From the NCBI RefSeq assembly GCF_000585995.1, contig NZ_CP007410.1, positions 558,001 to 622,000 on the forward strand: a stretch of DNA of 64,000 nt. The letters are read 5' to 3'. The notes below the pieces were generated by a model, which was not told where the DNA came from, ran no database searches, and saw only the letters and a program-made list of their open reading frames with translations. The DNA comes from Pseudomonas brassicacearum. Lineage in GTDB: Bacteria; Pseudomonadota; Gammaproteobacteria; Pseudomonadales; Pseudomonadaceae. The position numbers were made by a program, and so were the translations under genes. Positions 17,968 through 27,145 of the stretch are shown in pieces. Every line of letters begins with the position of its first letter. Positions within the stretch are counted from its first letter, which is position 1.

Positions 17968-19409
17968 ATTCGCCCGTGAGTCGCAAGCAACAGTTGCTCA
18001 AGCGTCACCGTCGCAACAAGCGCATGGGGCTGTTGTTCGCCCTCGTTGTGCTGGTCATGCTGGGTGTCGCGGTGGCCTGGTGGCTGCCCCTGGTGCTTGC
18101 GGTCCTGGGCTGGGTCGCCCACGAGGCGTGGTTCGCCGATCATCTGTTCTATTCGCCCAAGGACGACTATCAATACAGCTTCCCGCCGTTCACTCAGCAA
18201 CCCAAGGTGCATTTGCATGCCGGGCGACTGCGATTGGACGAAGGCGTGATGGTGGACGATGGCGCTACGCTGATCCTCGCGCTGCGGGTCAAAAGTACCT
18301 GGCTAGGGCGTTTCATCGATCCACTCGTCGAGTTGTCGGGCGGTGAACATCTGGATCGACAAACTTTCGAGCGTGGCGTCAACGGCCTGCGCTATCTCAA
18401 TCTCAGCGAGCAGGGCGACGTGCTGTCCCGGGGTGACCTGCACCTGCGCGGGCGCTTCTGTCGCTTGCTGGGCGAGCCGATGCTTTGGTCGTTCGCGCCC
18501 GTGGAGGTGCAGCGTCAGCGGGTGATGGTCATCGCACCCCATGCCGACGATGCGGAGCTGGCCGCCTACGGGTTATACAGCCAGGCCGATGAAGCCTGGA
18601 TCGTGACGTTGACGGCGGGTGAAATTGAAGCCGAGCATTATCGGCGGATGGGCCTGGACGGCGTCGAAGCCGCGCGGCTCAAGGGGCGTTTGCGAGCGTG
18701 GGACAGTATCGCCGTGCCACGCTGGGCTGGGGTACCTGAAGCCCATTGTGTTCAGCTGGGGTACTTCTGCCTGCAATTGGCTGCCATGCAAGCCGCGCCC
18801 AGCCAGCCACAGGGTTCTCGCGAGGCGGACCTGAGCGATACCCGGCTGTTTCGCCAGATGAATCCGTTTGCCCTGCCCGGTGACGTCGACGGTGCGCCGA
18901 CCTGGAACAACCTGCTGGCAGACCTGCGCGAGCTGCTGCTCAAGGCGCGCCCCGAGGTGATTGTCCTGCCGCACCCGACGCTTGACCCGCACCCCGATCA
19001 TGTCTGTGCACATCGCGCAGTCATGCAAGCTCTCGCGGGCCTGGAGTGGCAGCCCACCACGCTGCTGGGTTATGCCAATCACCTACACGACAATGACCGC
19101 TGGCCCATGGGCGATGCGGGAGAGGGTGTCGCGTTGCCACCGGTTTTCGATCCGGATCGGTCGATGCACCCTCTGAGCCTGCCACTGTCGTTGACGATCC
19201 AGCGGGACAAGGCCATGGCGCTGGGGATGATGCATGATCTGCAACCGCCTGCGCCATTGAAGCGGCGGTTGAGGCGATTGATACAGTGCCTTATGACCAG
19301 TAGAGTGAGGTCCGTCTACGGCGAGAACGATTTTTTCCGCAAGGCAGTCAGGCGGCACGAACTTCTCTGGCAATTGAAACCTTCTGAAGCACAAATAAAA
19401 CATAAATGA
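17964..19409 (+). CDS. dnpA: Membrane-anchored PIG-L family de-N-acetylase
   Basis: 481 aa. Two adjacent hydrophobic segments at about residues 20-55 anchor it in the inner membrane. The PIG-L/LmbE zinc motif APHADDAEL is at about 190-198 and the second histidine motif HPTLDPHPDHVCAH at about 336-349, so the catalytic Asp and metal ligands are intact. The P. aeruginosa gene at this position (PA5002, dnpA) is reported to affect fluoroquinolone tolerance and probably deacetylates an LPS-related sugar. ATGA overlap with the mig-14-like gene suggests the two act together. Confidence 0.85.
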   Translation: MNSPVSRKQQLLKRHRRNKRMGLLFALVVLVMLGVAVAWWLPLVLAVLGWVAHEAWFADHLFYSPKDDYQYSFPPFTQQPKVHLHAGRLRLDEGVMVDDGATLILALRVKSTWLGRFIDPLVELSGGEHLDRQTFERGVNGLRYLNLSEQGDVLSRGDLHLRGRFCRLLGEPMLWSFAPVEVQRQRVMVIAPHADDAELAAYGLYSQADEAWIVTLTAGEIEAEHYRRMGLDGVEAARLKGRLRAWDSIAVPRWAGVPEAHCVQLGYFCLQLAAMQAAPSQPQGSREADLSDTRLFRQMNPFALPGDVDGAPTWNNLLADLRELLLKARPEVIVLPHPTLDPHPDHVCAHRAVMQALAGLEWQPTTLLGYANHLHDNDRWPMGDAGEGVALPPVFDPDRSMHPLSLPLSLTIQRDKAMALGMMHDLQPPAPLKRRLRRLIQCLMTSRVRSVYGENDFFRKAVRRHELLWQLKPSEAQIKHK

Positions 19410-19457
19410 CGCATAACGGGCCCCAGCGTCCTCGTCCTTAGTGAATGTGAGCTTGTT

Positions 19458-20342
19458 GTGATCAATCCTTGCCCGCGTATTCTTTTTGTCATTCCCTATT
19501 TCGGACGTTGGCCTTTCTGGATGCCGTTGTTTCTCGAAAGCTGTCGGCGTAACGCCGATATCGATTGGCTGTTATTCAGTGATTGTGGCGTACCGGAAAA
19601 TCTCCCGCCTAACGTGACTGTCGAAACCACGACGTTCGAAGCCTATTGCCAGCTGGTTTCCCAGCGGCTGGGCATCGATTTCAAGCCAACCCAGGCCTAC
19701 AAGCTGTGTGATATCAAACCTGCCCTAGGGTACATTCATGCCGACCGTCTCGAAGGCTACGATTTTTGGGCCTTTGGCGATATTGACCTGGTGTATGGCG
19801 ATCTTCGGCAATATTTCACCGCCGAACGCCTGGCCCGTTATGACTTGTTTTCAACCCACGAACGACGTGTCGCCGGGCATTTGTGCTTGATGCGCAACAC
19901 CGCGCGCACGCGTGAAGTGTTCAAGCTGATCAAGAACTGGAAAGATCGATTTACCGACGATCAGCATCACGCCCTGGACGAAGGGGCGTTCAGCCGTATT
20001 TTCATGTGGCGCAAGAATTTTCCAGAACCGCTGTTTTCCCTGGTTGGAAAATTCAATCCGTGGCGTCGACGCAGCGAGTTCACCGAAGCGTTCAGCACGC
20101 CGGGCGGTTGCATAAAGTGGCATGACGGTTCGGAGAACTTCCCCCTTCGCTGGTACTGGCGCAATGGCTGCCTGACCAATGATCGGGATGGAGAGCGTGC
20201 TTTTCCGTATTTCCATTTTGTCTGTTGGAAGCGCAACGACTGGTCGGCATTGCCTGAGCCAGATCCTGCCTGGATACAACGGCTGGCGACGACGCCTGCC
20301 TGGATGATCGATGCGGCAGGTTTCCACCAAGGAGAGTTATGA
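19458..20342 (+). CDS. DUF6625-like glycosyltransferase-type protein
   Basis: 294-aa soluble protein starting with GTG at 19458. It begins RILFVIPYFGRWPFWMPLFL and has FWAFGDIDLVYGDLRQYF near 103-120, where D-I-D could serve as the DxD metal site of a GT-A transferase. This resembles the DUF6625 family of surface-polysaccharide genes. I do not recall a counterpart here in P. aeruginosa, so it looks like an accessory insertion between dnpA and the ssg-like gene. Overlaps the next gene by 4 bp. Substrate unknown. Confidence 0.68.
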   Translation: MINPCPRILFVIPYFGRWPFWMPLFLESCRRNADIDWLLFSDCGVPENLPPNVTVETTTFEAYCQLVSQRLGIDFKPTQAYKLCDIKPALGYIHADRLEGYDFWAFGDIDLVYGDLRQYFTAERLARYDLFSTHERRVAGHLCLMRNTARTREVFKLIKNWKDRFTDDQHHALDEGAFSRIFMWRKNFPEPLFSLVGKFNPWRRRSEFTEAFSTPGGCIKWHDGSENFPLRWYWRNGCLTNDRDGERAFPYFHFVCWKRNDWSALPEPDPAWIQRLATTPAWMIDAAGFHQGEL

Positions 20343-21493
20343 GTCAGCGGTTGAAGGTGCTGCAGCTGCAGCCCGACTACAACGTCAAGCAGCATGATTT
20401 CGCCGATCTGGCGGAACAGATCGTCAAGGCGCTGCCCAGTGAACGCTACGAGGTGACGGCGGCTTTCTTGCGAGGCCGCCCGGGCCCTGGCGAGGCCGTA
20501 AGCCGGGCTGACCGTTCGGTATATTTCGAGTTTTCTGACAAGGCGCTCAAGGGGTTGCGTCTTCGCGCGATGTGGCGGTTATACCAGTTCTGCCGCGAAG
20601 AAAAATTCGATGTGGTCGTGTGCAATCGTTTCAAGCCCGTCAACATGATGCTGCAGCTCAATCGATGGCTGAAAATTCCGTTGTGCATCGGTATCTCACA
20701 CGGGTTCGGAGAATATGACCGGTTCTATCGTCGCCGCCAGACGCAGCGACAGGTGGATCGTCACTGGCGATTCGTCGGTGTATCGCCGGCCGTCAAACAG
20801 TACCTGCTGGATTGCCGTTGCGGCTTTACCGAGTCCAATACTTACGCCATCACCAACGCCATCGACATCCAACAGGCCGAAGCCTTGCAGCACCCGCGCG
20901 AGCGCGCTCGTGAAATGCTGGGGATCAGCCCTTCGGTAAGGCTGATTGGCGCCCTGGGCCGATTGGTGCCGGTCAAGGGACATACGTACCTTTTGCAGGC
21001 TTTTGCCGCGCTCAAGGACAAATACCCCACGGCCCAACTGGCGATTATCGGTGCCGGGCGTGAAGAGTCCCGCTTGGCAGCGCAGATCAAGCAGTTGGGG
21101 TTGAGCGATCGTGCACATCTGCTGGGCTTCAAGGAAAACGCTTTGCAGTATGTGCGGGCATTCGATATCTGGACCATGCCTTCCCTGGCCGAAGGCCTGG
21201 GCCTGGCACTGCTGGAAGGCATGAGTGGACACCTGCCCGTGATCGCTACGGATGTACCGGCAATGCTGCCATTGATCCAAGGTGCCGGAGGCTTGGCGGT
21301 AACGCCTGCCGATGTACCGAGCCTGATAGCGGCACTTGACACCTACTTGGGGCTCTCGGACGCCGAGCTCAAGGCTTGTGGCGAGCGCGCCTATCGTTAC
21401 CTGGTCGAGCAGCACGACATCGAAGTGTTCCGTCGGCAATACCTTGAGTTGATCGAGACCGGCCTGAGCGAAGCCCACAAGGAGCAGCCATGA
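20339..21493 (+). CDS. ssg: GT4-family glycosyltransferase (Ssg-like, PA5001 position)
   Basis: 384-aa GT-B transferase. N-terminus LKVLQLQPDYNVKQHDFADL; donor-site motif SLAEGLGLALLEGMSGHLPV near 281-300. In P. aeruginosa and P. fluorescens ssg is needed for normal LPS/O-antigen and surface behaviour, and the name is given from position plus family, with moderate certainty. Related in overall plan to the 15941-17071 transferase (both share a VxHRFKPI / VCNRFKPV segment), so the two may be old duplicates. Confidence 0.75.
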   Translation: MSQRLKVLQLQPDYNVKQHDFADLAEQIVKALPSERYEVTAAFLRGRPGPGEAVSRADRSVYFEFSDKALKGLRLRAMWRLYQFCREEKFDVVVCNRFKPVNMMLQLNRWLKIPLCIGISHGFGEYDRFYRRRQTQRQVDRHWRFVGVSPAVKQYLLDCRCGFTESNTYAITNAIDIQQAEALQHPRERAREMLGISPSVRLIGALGRLVPVKGHTYLLQAFAALKDKYPTAQLAIIGAGREESRLAAQIKQLGLSDRAHLLGFKENALQYVRAFDIWTMPSLAEGLGLALLEGMSGHLPVIATDVPAMLPLIQGAGGLAVTPADVPSLIAALDTYLGLSDAELKACGERAYRYLVEQHDIEVFRRQYLELIETGLSEAHKEQP

Positions 21494-22374
21494 GCGCCGC
21501 GCAACCTGTCGTCACCGTGATCATCGCATCCTATAACCACAGTCGTTATATTGAGGAATGCATCCTCAGTGTGCTGGGGCAGACCTACCCGAACATAGAG
21601 CTGCTGGTCATCGATGATGGTTCTACCGACGACAGCGTCGAACGTATCCAGCGCTTGCAGGCGGCGCACGGTTTCGACTTCCGGGTTCAGCAGAACCAGG
21701 GGCTGACCAATACGCTTAACGGAGCGATTGCCCGTGCCACCGGCAGCTTGATTGTGCCGTTTGGCTCCGACGACATTATGCTGCCCGAGCGGATTGCCGT
21801 GCAGGTGGCCTACATGGACGGCAAGCCTGAGGTCGGTATTTGCGCGGGTAATATCGAGCTGATCGATGCCGACGGGAATCTTTATCCCGAGAGTCGTCAG
21901 AATCGGGGTGTACCCTTTCGGCGCCTGGATTTCGAAGACATGTTCATGGAACGCAAACCCTACCCACCGGCGCCAACCCTGATGATTCGTCGCGAGGCGC
22001 TGGAGAAGGTGGGCGGATTCGATCCCCAGATTCGCCTGGAAGATCTGTTGATCGAGCTGAAAGTGACCCACGCCGGTTACTTTATCGACGGCCTGAGCGT
22101 ATTGATGGCGCGCTATCGTAAGCACGCGACCAACTCCTACAAAAACCATCGGTTCATGACCGACAGCATTCTGCGTACCTATGCCTTGTTCAGCGATCAT
22201 CCGCTCTATGATCAGGTGCGCTACAAGTTCCTCAATTCCATGTTCCTGAAAACGTCCAATCGCGACCATAAGTTCGCCCGTGAACTGTTGGCGCAGATCC
22301 CCTTCAGGGCGTGGAACAAGAAAACCTGGCGAGGCCTGGGTCGCCTGTTTTTTTGTCCGCTGGAAAAAAGCTGA
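21490..22374 (+). CDS. GT2-family outer-core glycosyltransferase (WapR position)
   Basis: 294-aa GT-A transferase: VTVIIASYNHSRYIEECILS at the N-terminus, LLVIDDGSTDDS near 36-47 and FGSDDIML near 91-98 as the metal-binding acidic pair. The gene corresponds in place to wapR (PA5000), a rhamnosyltransferase that primes the core for O-antigen attachment; the rhamnose specificity is inferred only from that. Last plus-strand gene of this block, convergent with the ligase 71 bp away. Confidence 0.8.
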   Translation: MSAAQPVVTVIIASYNHSRYIEECILSVLGQTYPNIELLVIDDGSTDDSVERIQRLQAAHGFDFRVQQNQGLTNTLNGAIARATGSLIVPFGSDDIMLPERIAVQVAYMDGKPEVGICAGNIELIDADGNLYPESRQNRGVPFRRLDFEDMFMERKPYPPAPTLMIRREALEKVGGFDPQIRLEDLLIELKVTHAGYFIDGLSVLMARYRKHATNSYKNHRFMTDSILRTYALFSDHPLYDQVRYKFLNSMFLKTSNRDHKFARELLAQIPFRAWNKKTWRGLGRLFFCPLEKS

Positions 22375-22445
22375 GCCTCGACCAAGGGATCAGCCCACTC
22401 GTGACCGCTGCATTCAATGTTGAAGAGCGGTCGGCGAGCGGAGCG

Positions 22446-24302
22446 TCATGCCTGGGCTGGGTTGCTTCCCGACAAGATACGTTTGTGCAGGTTATCGACG
22501 GCCGGCTTCGAGGCAACCATGGCGTAACCGTTCAGCAGCGCATCAAGGTGCTGCTCGAAGAGCCAGCCTTGGTCTTCTGGATAGCGCTGCAGGTGGCGCA
22601 GGTTGCGTTGGCGAAGGGCGAGCCTGAGGGCCGATGGATAGAGGTACAGGTCGGCTATATCGATCAGGCCGAACTCGCCGTTATCCAGCACCAGCACATT
22701 ACCCAGGTGCAGTGAGCGGAAGTAAACGCCTCGCTCATGCAATTGCGCCATGAACTTACCAAAACCCTCGACCAGGGCGTGGCGCTGCGCAGGCGTAGAC
22801 GTGCTTTGCAGCGCCTGGCGCAGGGTCATCCCCGGCAGAGGAACGTAGTGCACCGCGCTGCTGCCGTCGTTCAGATAGTACAGGTTGAGAATCGTCGGGC
22901 TCGGTATGCCCAGGTTGCGTAGCTGCTGGCTGTTGACGGCAAAACGCTCGGAATAAGGATTGAACCCCCCCGAGGTGTACCAGCGACGTGCTCGAAACAG
23001 TTTGAGGAAATCACCCCCGGCCAGGCGCAGGACTTTTGGTCCGAGCCCGTCGGATTCAATCACCTGTGCGTCGCAGGTAAGGCCTTCCAAGGCTTGGGGT
23101 GACAGTTTTTGCACGGGAATGTTCAGCAAGCGCCTGGCGCGGTAATTGATGCTCAGGGCGGCGATCAGGGCCAGTGGAATCCACAACAGAAACCAATGCT
23201 CCTTCGGTCTGGACAGGATGCCGCCACCTTCTGTCAGCCCTGCTCCCATGCCGTATATCAGCCACGTGGAGGCCATGACCAGGAAGGGTTGGACGCGATA
23301 CCGCCAGCTGCTCAGCAACCCCCAGGCCTGGAAAAAAAGCCACGGAAGAAAGCCGATAATGCCGACGTAATACAACACGCCGAGGGCAAAGTTATGGGGC
23401 TCAGCCAACATGAAGCCTATGCCTGGATCAACAGCCAGGTCTGCGCCATAGCCGTGCCCGAGCCAGGGGTGTTGGGCAATTTCGCGCAATACGATCTGCC
23501 AGATCTCGAAACGGTATGAGTTCCCACGGGCGAGAATCATCCCGCTGAACAATACGCCTACGGCGACCCCTCCACCGATCAGAAGTCCGAACAGGGCAAT
23601 CGAGCGGCGATTCCAGCAAAGGATACCGATCCAGATGGCTGCGGCGGCCAATGCGACCAGGGGCGTCCTTGAGCCGGTGGCGACGACGGCTGTGAACATG
23701 ACCAAGGCTGCGGGTACCGTCAGCCAAAGGATCTGGCGATTCTTCCAGAGCATGCTCAGGCTTAACCAGTAAACGCAGAAGAACCCGTACAGGTGGGAGC
23801 TGAGCAGCGGGTTATCGAGGGCCCCCGCGCCGATCAGGCGCATTCCCGGTTGGTAAACCTGGCCAAACCTATACAGGTTATAGAGCGAGGCGAGCAGGGC
23901 GACGCTCGCCGCGCCGAACAGCAGCGGGTGAAGAAGGTCGCTGCGATAGCGCACCAGCAGATAGCAGCCGGCAAACAAGAAAGTGGTATGCAGTACGACT
24001 TTGACCTGGCGCGCGATACTTTCGGTCTCGGGTGCCCACGACACGCTGATCAGGGCCCAGCCCGCGAACAGCGCAAAGGCGATGAAAATGGGCTCGCGGA
24101 TCAGCTCCTTCAGCGTGCTCGGCCTCAGGCACAGAGCTATCAGGGTGGGTATGCTGAAGAGCCCGTAGAACAATTTATGGTGCTGGCTGCGCCCGGGCAG
24201 AAAGAACAAGGCGCACAGCAGCAGTACGAAGCCAAGCGGAAGAATCCACTGGCAGATGAAGTCGAAAACTCGATTGGGCGTGGCGAGGTGCTTGGATAGC
24301 AT
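22446..24302 (-). CDS. waaL: O-antigen ligase fused to a kinase-like domain
   Basis: 618 aa from ATG 24302; a start 144 bp further up would run into the msbA start and is rejected. Residues about 10-410 form a polytopic membrane domain of the WaaL/Wzy type with a large loop containing GHGYGADLAVDPGIGFMLAEPHNF. Residues about 430-618 form a cytosolic kinase-like domain (VLRLAGGDFLKLFRARRW, then FRSLHLGNVLVLDNGEFGLIDIADLY). The usual HGD of the catalytic loop reads FRS, so phosphotransfer is doubtful. In P. aeruginosa these are separate genes (waaL PA4999 and PA4998). Divergent from msbA. Confidence 0.85.
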   Translation of the reverse strand: MLSKHLATPNRVFDFICQWILPLGFVLLLCALFFLPGRSQHHKLFYGLFSIPTLIALCLRPSTLKELIREPIFIAFALFAGWALISVSWAPETESIARQVKVVLHTTFLFAGCYLLVRYRSDLLHPLLFGAASVALLASLYNLYRFGQVYQPGMRLIGAGALDNPLLSSHLYGFFCVYWLSLSMLWKNRQILWLTVPAALVMFTAVVATGSRTPLVALAAAAIWIGILCWNRRSIALFGLLIGGGVAVGVLFSGMILARGNSYRFEIWQIVLREIAQHPWLGHGYGADLAVDPGIGFMLAEPHNFALGVLYYVGIIGFLPWLFFQAWGLLSSWRYRVQPFLVMASTWLIYGMGAGLTEGGGILSRPKEHWFLLWIPLALIAALSINYRARRLLNIPVQKLSPQALEGLTCDAQVIESDGLGPKVLRLAGGDFLKLFRARRWYTSGGFNPYSERFAVNSQQLRNLGIPSPTILNLYYLNDGSSAVHYVPLPGMTLRQALQSTSTPAQRHALVEGFGKFMAQLHERGVYFRSLHLGNVLVLDNGEFGLIDIADLYLYPSALRLALRQRNLRHLQRYPEDQGWLFEQHLDALLNGYAMVASKPAVDNLHKRILSGSNPAQA

Positions 24303-24455
24303 GCTTAGGAATTCATTCCTGGAATCGGTGGACCATTCATGGTGATGGTATTTCAGGGTTTTGCAGGCGCGTAACAATAACAGTCTTATAGGTTTGCCAG
24401 AACACCGAAGAAGCTGTGTTAAAGTCAGCGTCCTTTTTATCGACATTCGCGTGAT

Positions 24456-26258
24456 ATGGCCGACTCCAGTCTTCCTGCAAGCCCTTCGAGCTTGAAAGTC
24501 TATTTCCGCCTGCTTGGCTACGTGAAGCCCTACGTTGGCTTGTTCGCGCTGAGCATTGTCGGGTTCCTGATCTTCGCTTCTACCCAGCCGATGCTTGGCT
24601 ACATCCTCAAGTACTTCGTCGACGGCCTCTCCAATCCAAACGCCGTGCTGTTTCCGTCGGTGCCTTACCTGCGCGACCTGCAGTTATTACAGGCCGTGCC
24701 GTTGCTGATCATTGTCATTGCTGCCTGGCAGGGGTTGGGATCGTATCTGGGCAATTATTTCCTGGCCAAGGTTTCGTTGGGGCTGGTACATGATTTGCGG
24801 GTGCAGTTGTTCAACAACCTGCTGACCCTGCCCAACCGCTATTTCGACAAACATAACTCGGGTCATCTGATTTCCCGTATCACTTTTAACGTGACTATGG
24901 TGACCGGGGCGGCAACGGATGCGATCAAGGTCGTTATCCGTGAAGGCATGACCGTGATCTTCCTGTTCGCCTCACTGCTATTCATGAATTGGCGCCTGAC
25001 CCTGGTGATGGTGGCGATCCTGCCGCTGATCGCGCTCATGGTCCGCACCGCGAGCAAGAAATTTCGCAAGCAGAGCAAAAAAATCCAGGCTGCGATGGGG
25101 GATGTGACCCATGTTGCCTCCGAGACCATCCAGAGTTATCGCGTTGTGCGCAGTTTCGGCGGCGAGGTCTATGAGCAGAAGCGCTTTCTCGAGGCCAGCC
25201 AGGGGAATACCGACAAGCAGTTGCGCATGACACGCACCGGAGCGATCTACACGCCAGTGCTGCAACTGGTGATTTACAGCGCCATGGCCGTGCTGATGTT
25301 TCTTGTCCTGTTTCTGCGTGGCGATGCCTCGGCGGGCGACATGGTGGCCTACATTACCTTGGCCGGTTTGCTGCCCAAGCCGATCCGCCAGCTATCGGAA
25401 GTCAGTTCCACCATCCAGAAAGGCGTGGCGGGGGCGGAGAGTATCTTCGAGCAACTGGATGTCAAGCCGGAAACCGACAGCGGTACCGTCGAGCGTGATG
25501 CTGTCAGTGGGCGGCTGGACGTGCGCCATCTGAGCTTCACCTACCCGGACACGGAGCGGCAGGTGTTGAACGACATCAGTTTTTCGGTCGAGCCTGGGCA
25601 AATGGTTGCACTAGTGGGGCGTTCGGGTAGCGGCAAATCCACCCTGGCTAACCTGATACCGCGTTTCTATCACCACGACGATGGCGAGATTCTGCTCGAT
25701 GGCGTTGAAATCGAACAGTACAAGCTATTGAACCTGCGCCGGCACATTGCCCAGGTGACTCAGCATGTAACGCTGTTCAGTGACACGGTTGCCAACAACA
25801 TCGCTTACGGCGACCTGGCCGGTGCGCCGCGAGTCGATATCGAGAAGGCCGCTCAAGACGCCTATGCCATGGACTTCATCAGGCAGTTGCCTCAAGGCCT
25901 GGACACCCAGGTCGGTGAAAACGGCGTGCTGCTGTCCGGCGGCCAGCGCCAGCGTCTGGCCATTGCCAGGGCCCTGTTGAAAAACGCCCCGCTGTTGATT
26001 CTCGACGAGGCCACCTCGGCGCTGGACACCGAGTCGGAACGGCATATCCAGGCCGCGTTGGACCAGGTGATGAAAGGTCGTACGACTCTGGTTATCGCCC
26101 ACCGTCTGTCGACGATCGAGAAAGCCGACCTGATTCTGGTCATGGACCAGGGGCGCATCGTCGAGCGCGGGACCCATGGCGAACTCCTGGCGCAGAACGG
26201 TTACTACGCGCGCCTGAATGCCATGGGCCTGGACGCTCCGGCCCAGGACATTGCCTGA
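24456..26258 (+). CDS. msbA: Lipid A-core flippase, ABC transporter
   Basis: 600-aa half-transporter that flips completed lipid A-core across the inner membrane with ATP. Six membrane segments occupy residues 1-320. The nucleotide-binding domain has Walker A GRSGSGKSTL (near 388), the Q-loop, signature LSGGQRQRLAIARA (near 495), Walker B LLILDEATSALD (near 513) and the switch histidine in VIAHRLST. ATG at 24456. A CCGGTGG/CCACCGG hairpin at 26269-26301 follows but has no T-run. Confidence 0.96.
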   Translation: MADSSLPASPSSLKVYFRLLGYVKPYVGLFALSIVGFLIFASTQPMLGYILKYFVDGLSNPNAVLFPSVPYLRDLQLLQAVPLLIIVIAAWQGLGSYLGNYFLAKVSLGLVHDLRVQLFNNLLTLPNRYFDKHNSGHLISRITFNVTMVTGAATDAIKVVIREGMTVIFLFASLLFMNWRLTLVMVAILPLIALMVRTASKKFRKQSKKIQAAMGDVTHVASETIQSYRVVRSFGGEVYEQKRFLEASQGNTDKQLRMTRTGAIYTPVLQLVIYSAMAVLMFLVLFLRGDASAGDMVAYITLAGLLPKPIRQLSEVSSTIQKGVAGAESIFEQLDVKPETDSGTVERDAVSGRLDVRHLSFTYPDTERQVLNDISFSVEPGQMVALVGRSGSGKSTLANLIPRFYHHDDGEILLDGVEIEQYKLLNLRRHIAQVTQHVTLFSDTVANNIAYGDLAGAPRVDIEKAAQDAYAMDFIRQLPQGLDTQVGENGVLLSGGQRQRLAIARALLKNAPLLILDEATSALDTESERHIQAALDQVMKGRTTLVIAHRLSTIEKADLILVMDQGRIVERGTHGELLAQNGYYARLNAMGLDAPAQDIA

Positions 26259-26440
26259 ATAGATGAAACCGGTGGCGCTGGGCACACTTGGCTTCCACCG
26301 GAATCTGTATCGAAACTGATACGTCTACTGACCAACCCACAATAAATCTGCGACCCACGCTTGGTAAGGTTCTGGCCACAGGACTTTCCTGAACGAACTT
26401 TAATGATCGAGGGGGCCATCCCCTTCGCGTGGGTACTGCA

Positions 26441-27145
26441 ATGCTGCAACGTTATCTCTGGAAGCTGTTGCCCAAGTCGCAACGCGCTTTCCTGTTGGGA
26501 CGCCTGTCGGTTGTCGATCGACAGGTCGTCAACAAATCGATGTCGGCCAACCGCCATTTCCCCGAAGCGTTCTCTCAGCTCGCCTGCCTGTTCATCCATG
26601 TGCCCAAATGCGCCGGTAGCAGCGTTTGCGTAGGCATGTTTGAAGGCTACAGCCCGGGGCATCTGCCGCTGTACTGGTACGAAGAGCAGTTTCCAGAGCA
26701 GTACGCCGCCAGTTTCAAATTTGCTTTTGTCCGCGACCCACTGGAACGTGCGTATTCGGCCTATGCTTTTCTGCGGGGCAACCAATTGGGGGCGCGCGAC
26801 CAAGCGGCGCAGAAACTGGTGAGCTGTTACCGCGACTTCGATGATTTCATCCTCCGCTGGCTGCACCCTGAGAACATTACGCGGCAGATGCATTTTGCCG
26901 CCCAGACGGACTTCCTCACCGACTCCCTCGGCCACCTGGCGATGGACTTCATCGGTTACCAGGAGCATTTGGAGCGTGACTATCAGCGGATATGCCAACA
27001 TCTGGGCCTGAGTGCGACGTTGCCCCATGTGAATTTATCCCAGCAACGCGCTTCGGCGCCTGTGCGGGAAATCTGCTCCGTGCGAACCCGTCGATTGGTG
27101 CGGCGGGTGTATCAACGTGACTACGAGATGCTCGGTTATGAATGA
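26441..27145 (+). CDS. PAPS-dependent sulfotransferase (Sulfotransfer_2 type)
   Basis: 234-aa protein with both PAPS-binding signatures of sulfotransferases: the 5'-phosphosulfate loop FIHVPKCAGSSV at about 51-62 and the 3'-phosphate motif FAFVRDPLERAYSAYAF at about 93-109. It would transfer sulfate to a glycan or lipid; the acceptor is unknown. ATG 26441 chosen to start MLQRYLWKLLPK; a GTG at 26429 is an alternative. It overlaps the APS kinase gene by 8 bp, so its donor is made by its own neighbour. Placed between msbA and hldE, which argues for an LPS or surface-glycan acceptor. Confidence 0.85.
   Translation: MLQRYLWKLLPKSQRAFLLGRLSVVDRQVVNKSMSANRHFPEAFSQLACLFIHVPKCAGSSVCVGMFEGYSPGHLPLYWYEEQFPEQYAASFKFAFVRDPLERAYSAYAFLRGNQLGARDQAAQKLVSCYRDFDDFILRWLHPENITRQMHFAAQTDFLTDSLGHLAMDFIGYQEHLERDYQRICQHLGLSATLPHVNLSQQRASAPVREICSVRTRRLVRRVYQRDYEMLGYE

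Noticed and set aside
24303..24446. Longer start of the WaaL fusion at 24446
   Set aside because: Leaves 9 bp to the divergent msbA start and adds a basic non-family segment; the 24302 start leaves a normal promoter region.
26269..26301. Terminator after msbA
   Set aside because: CCGGTGG/CCACCGG stem exists, but the 19-nt loop and absence of a T-run make it weak; not listed as a terminator.
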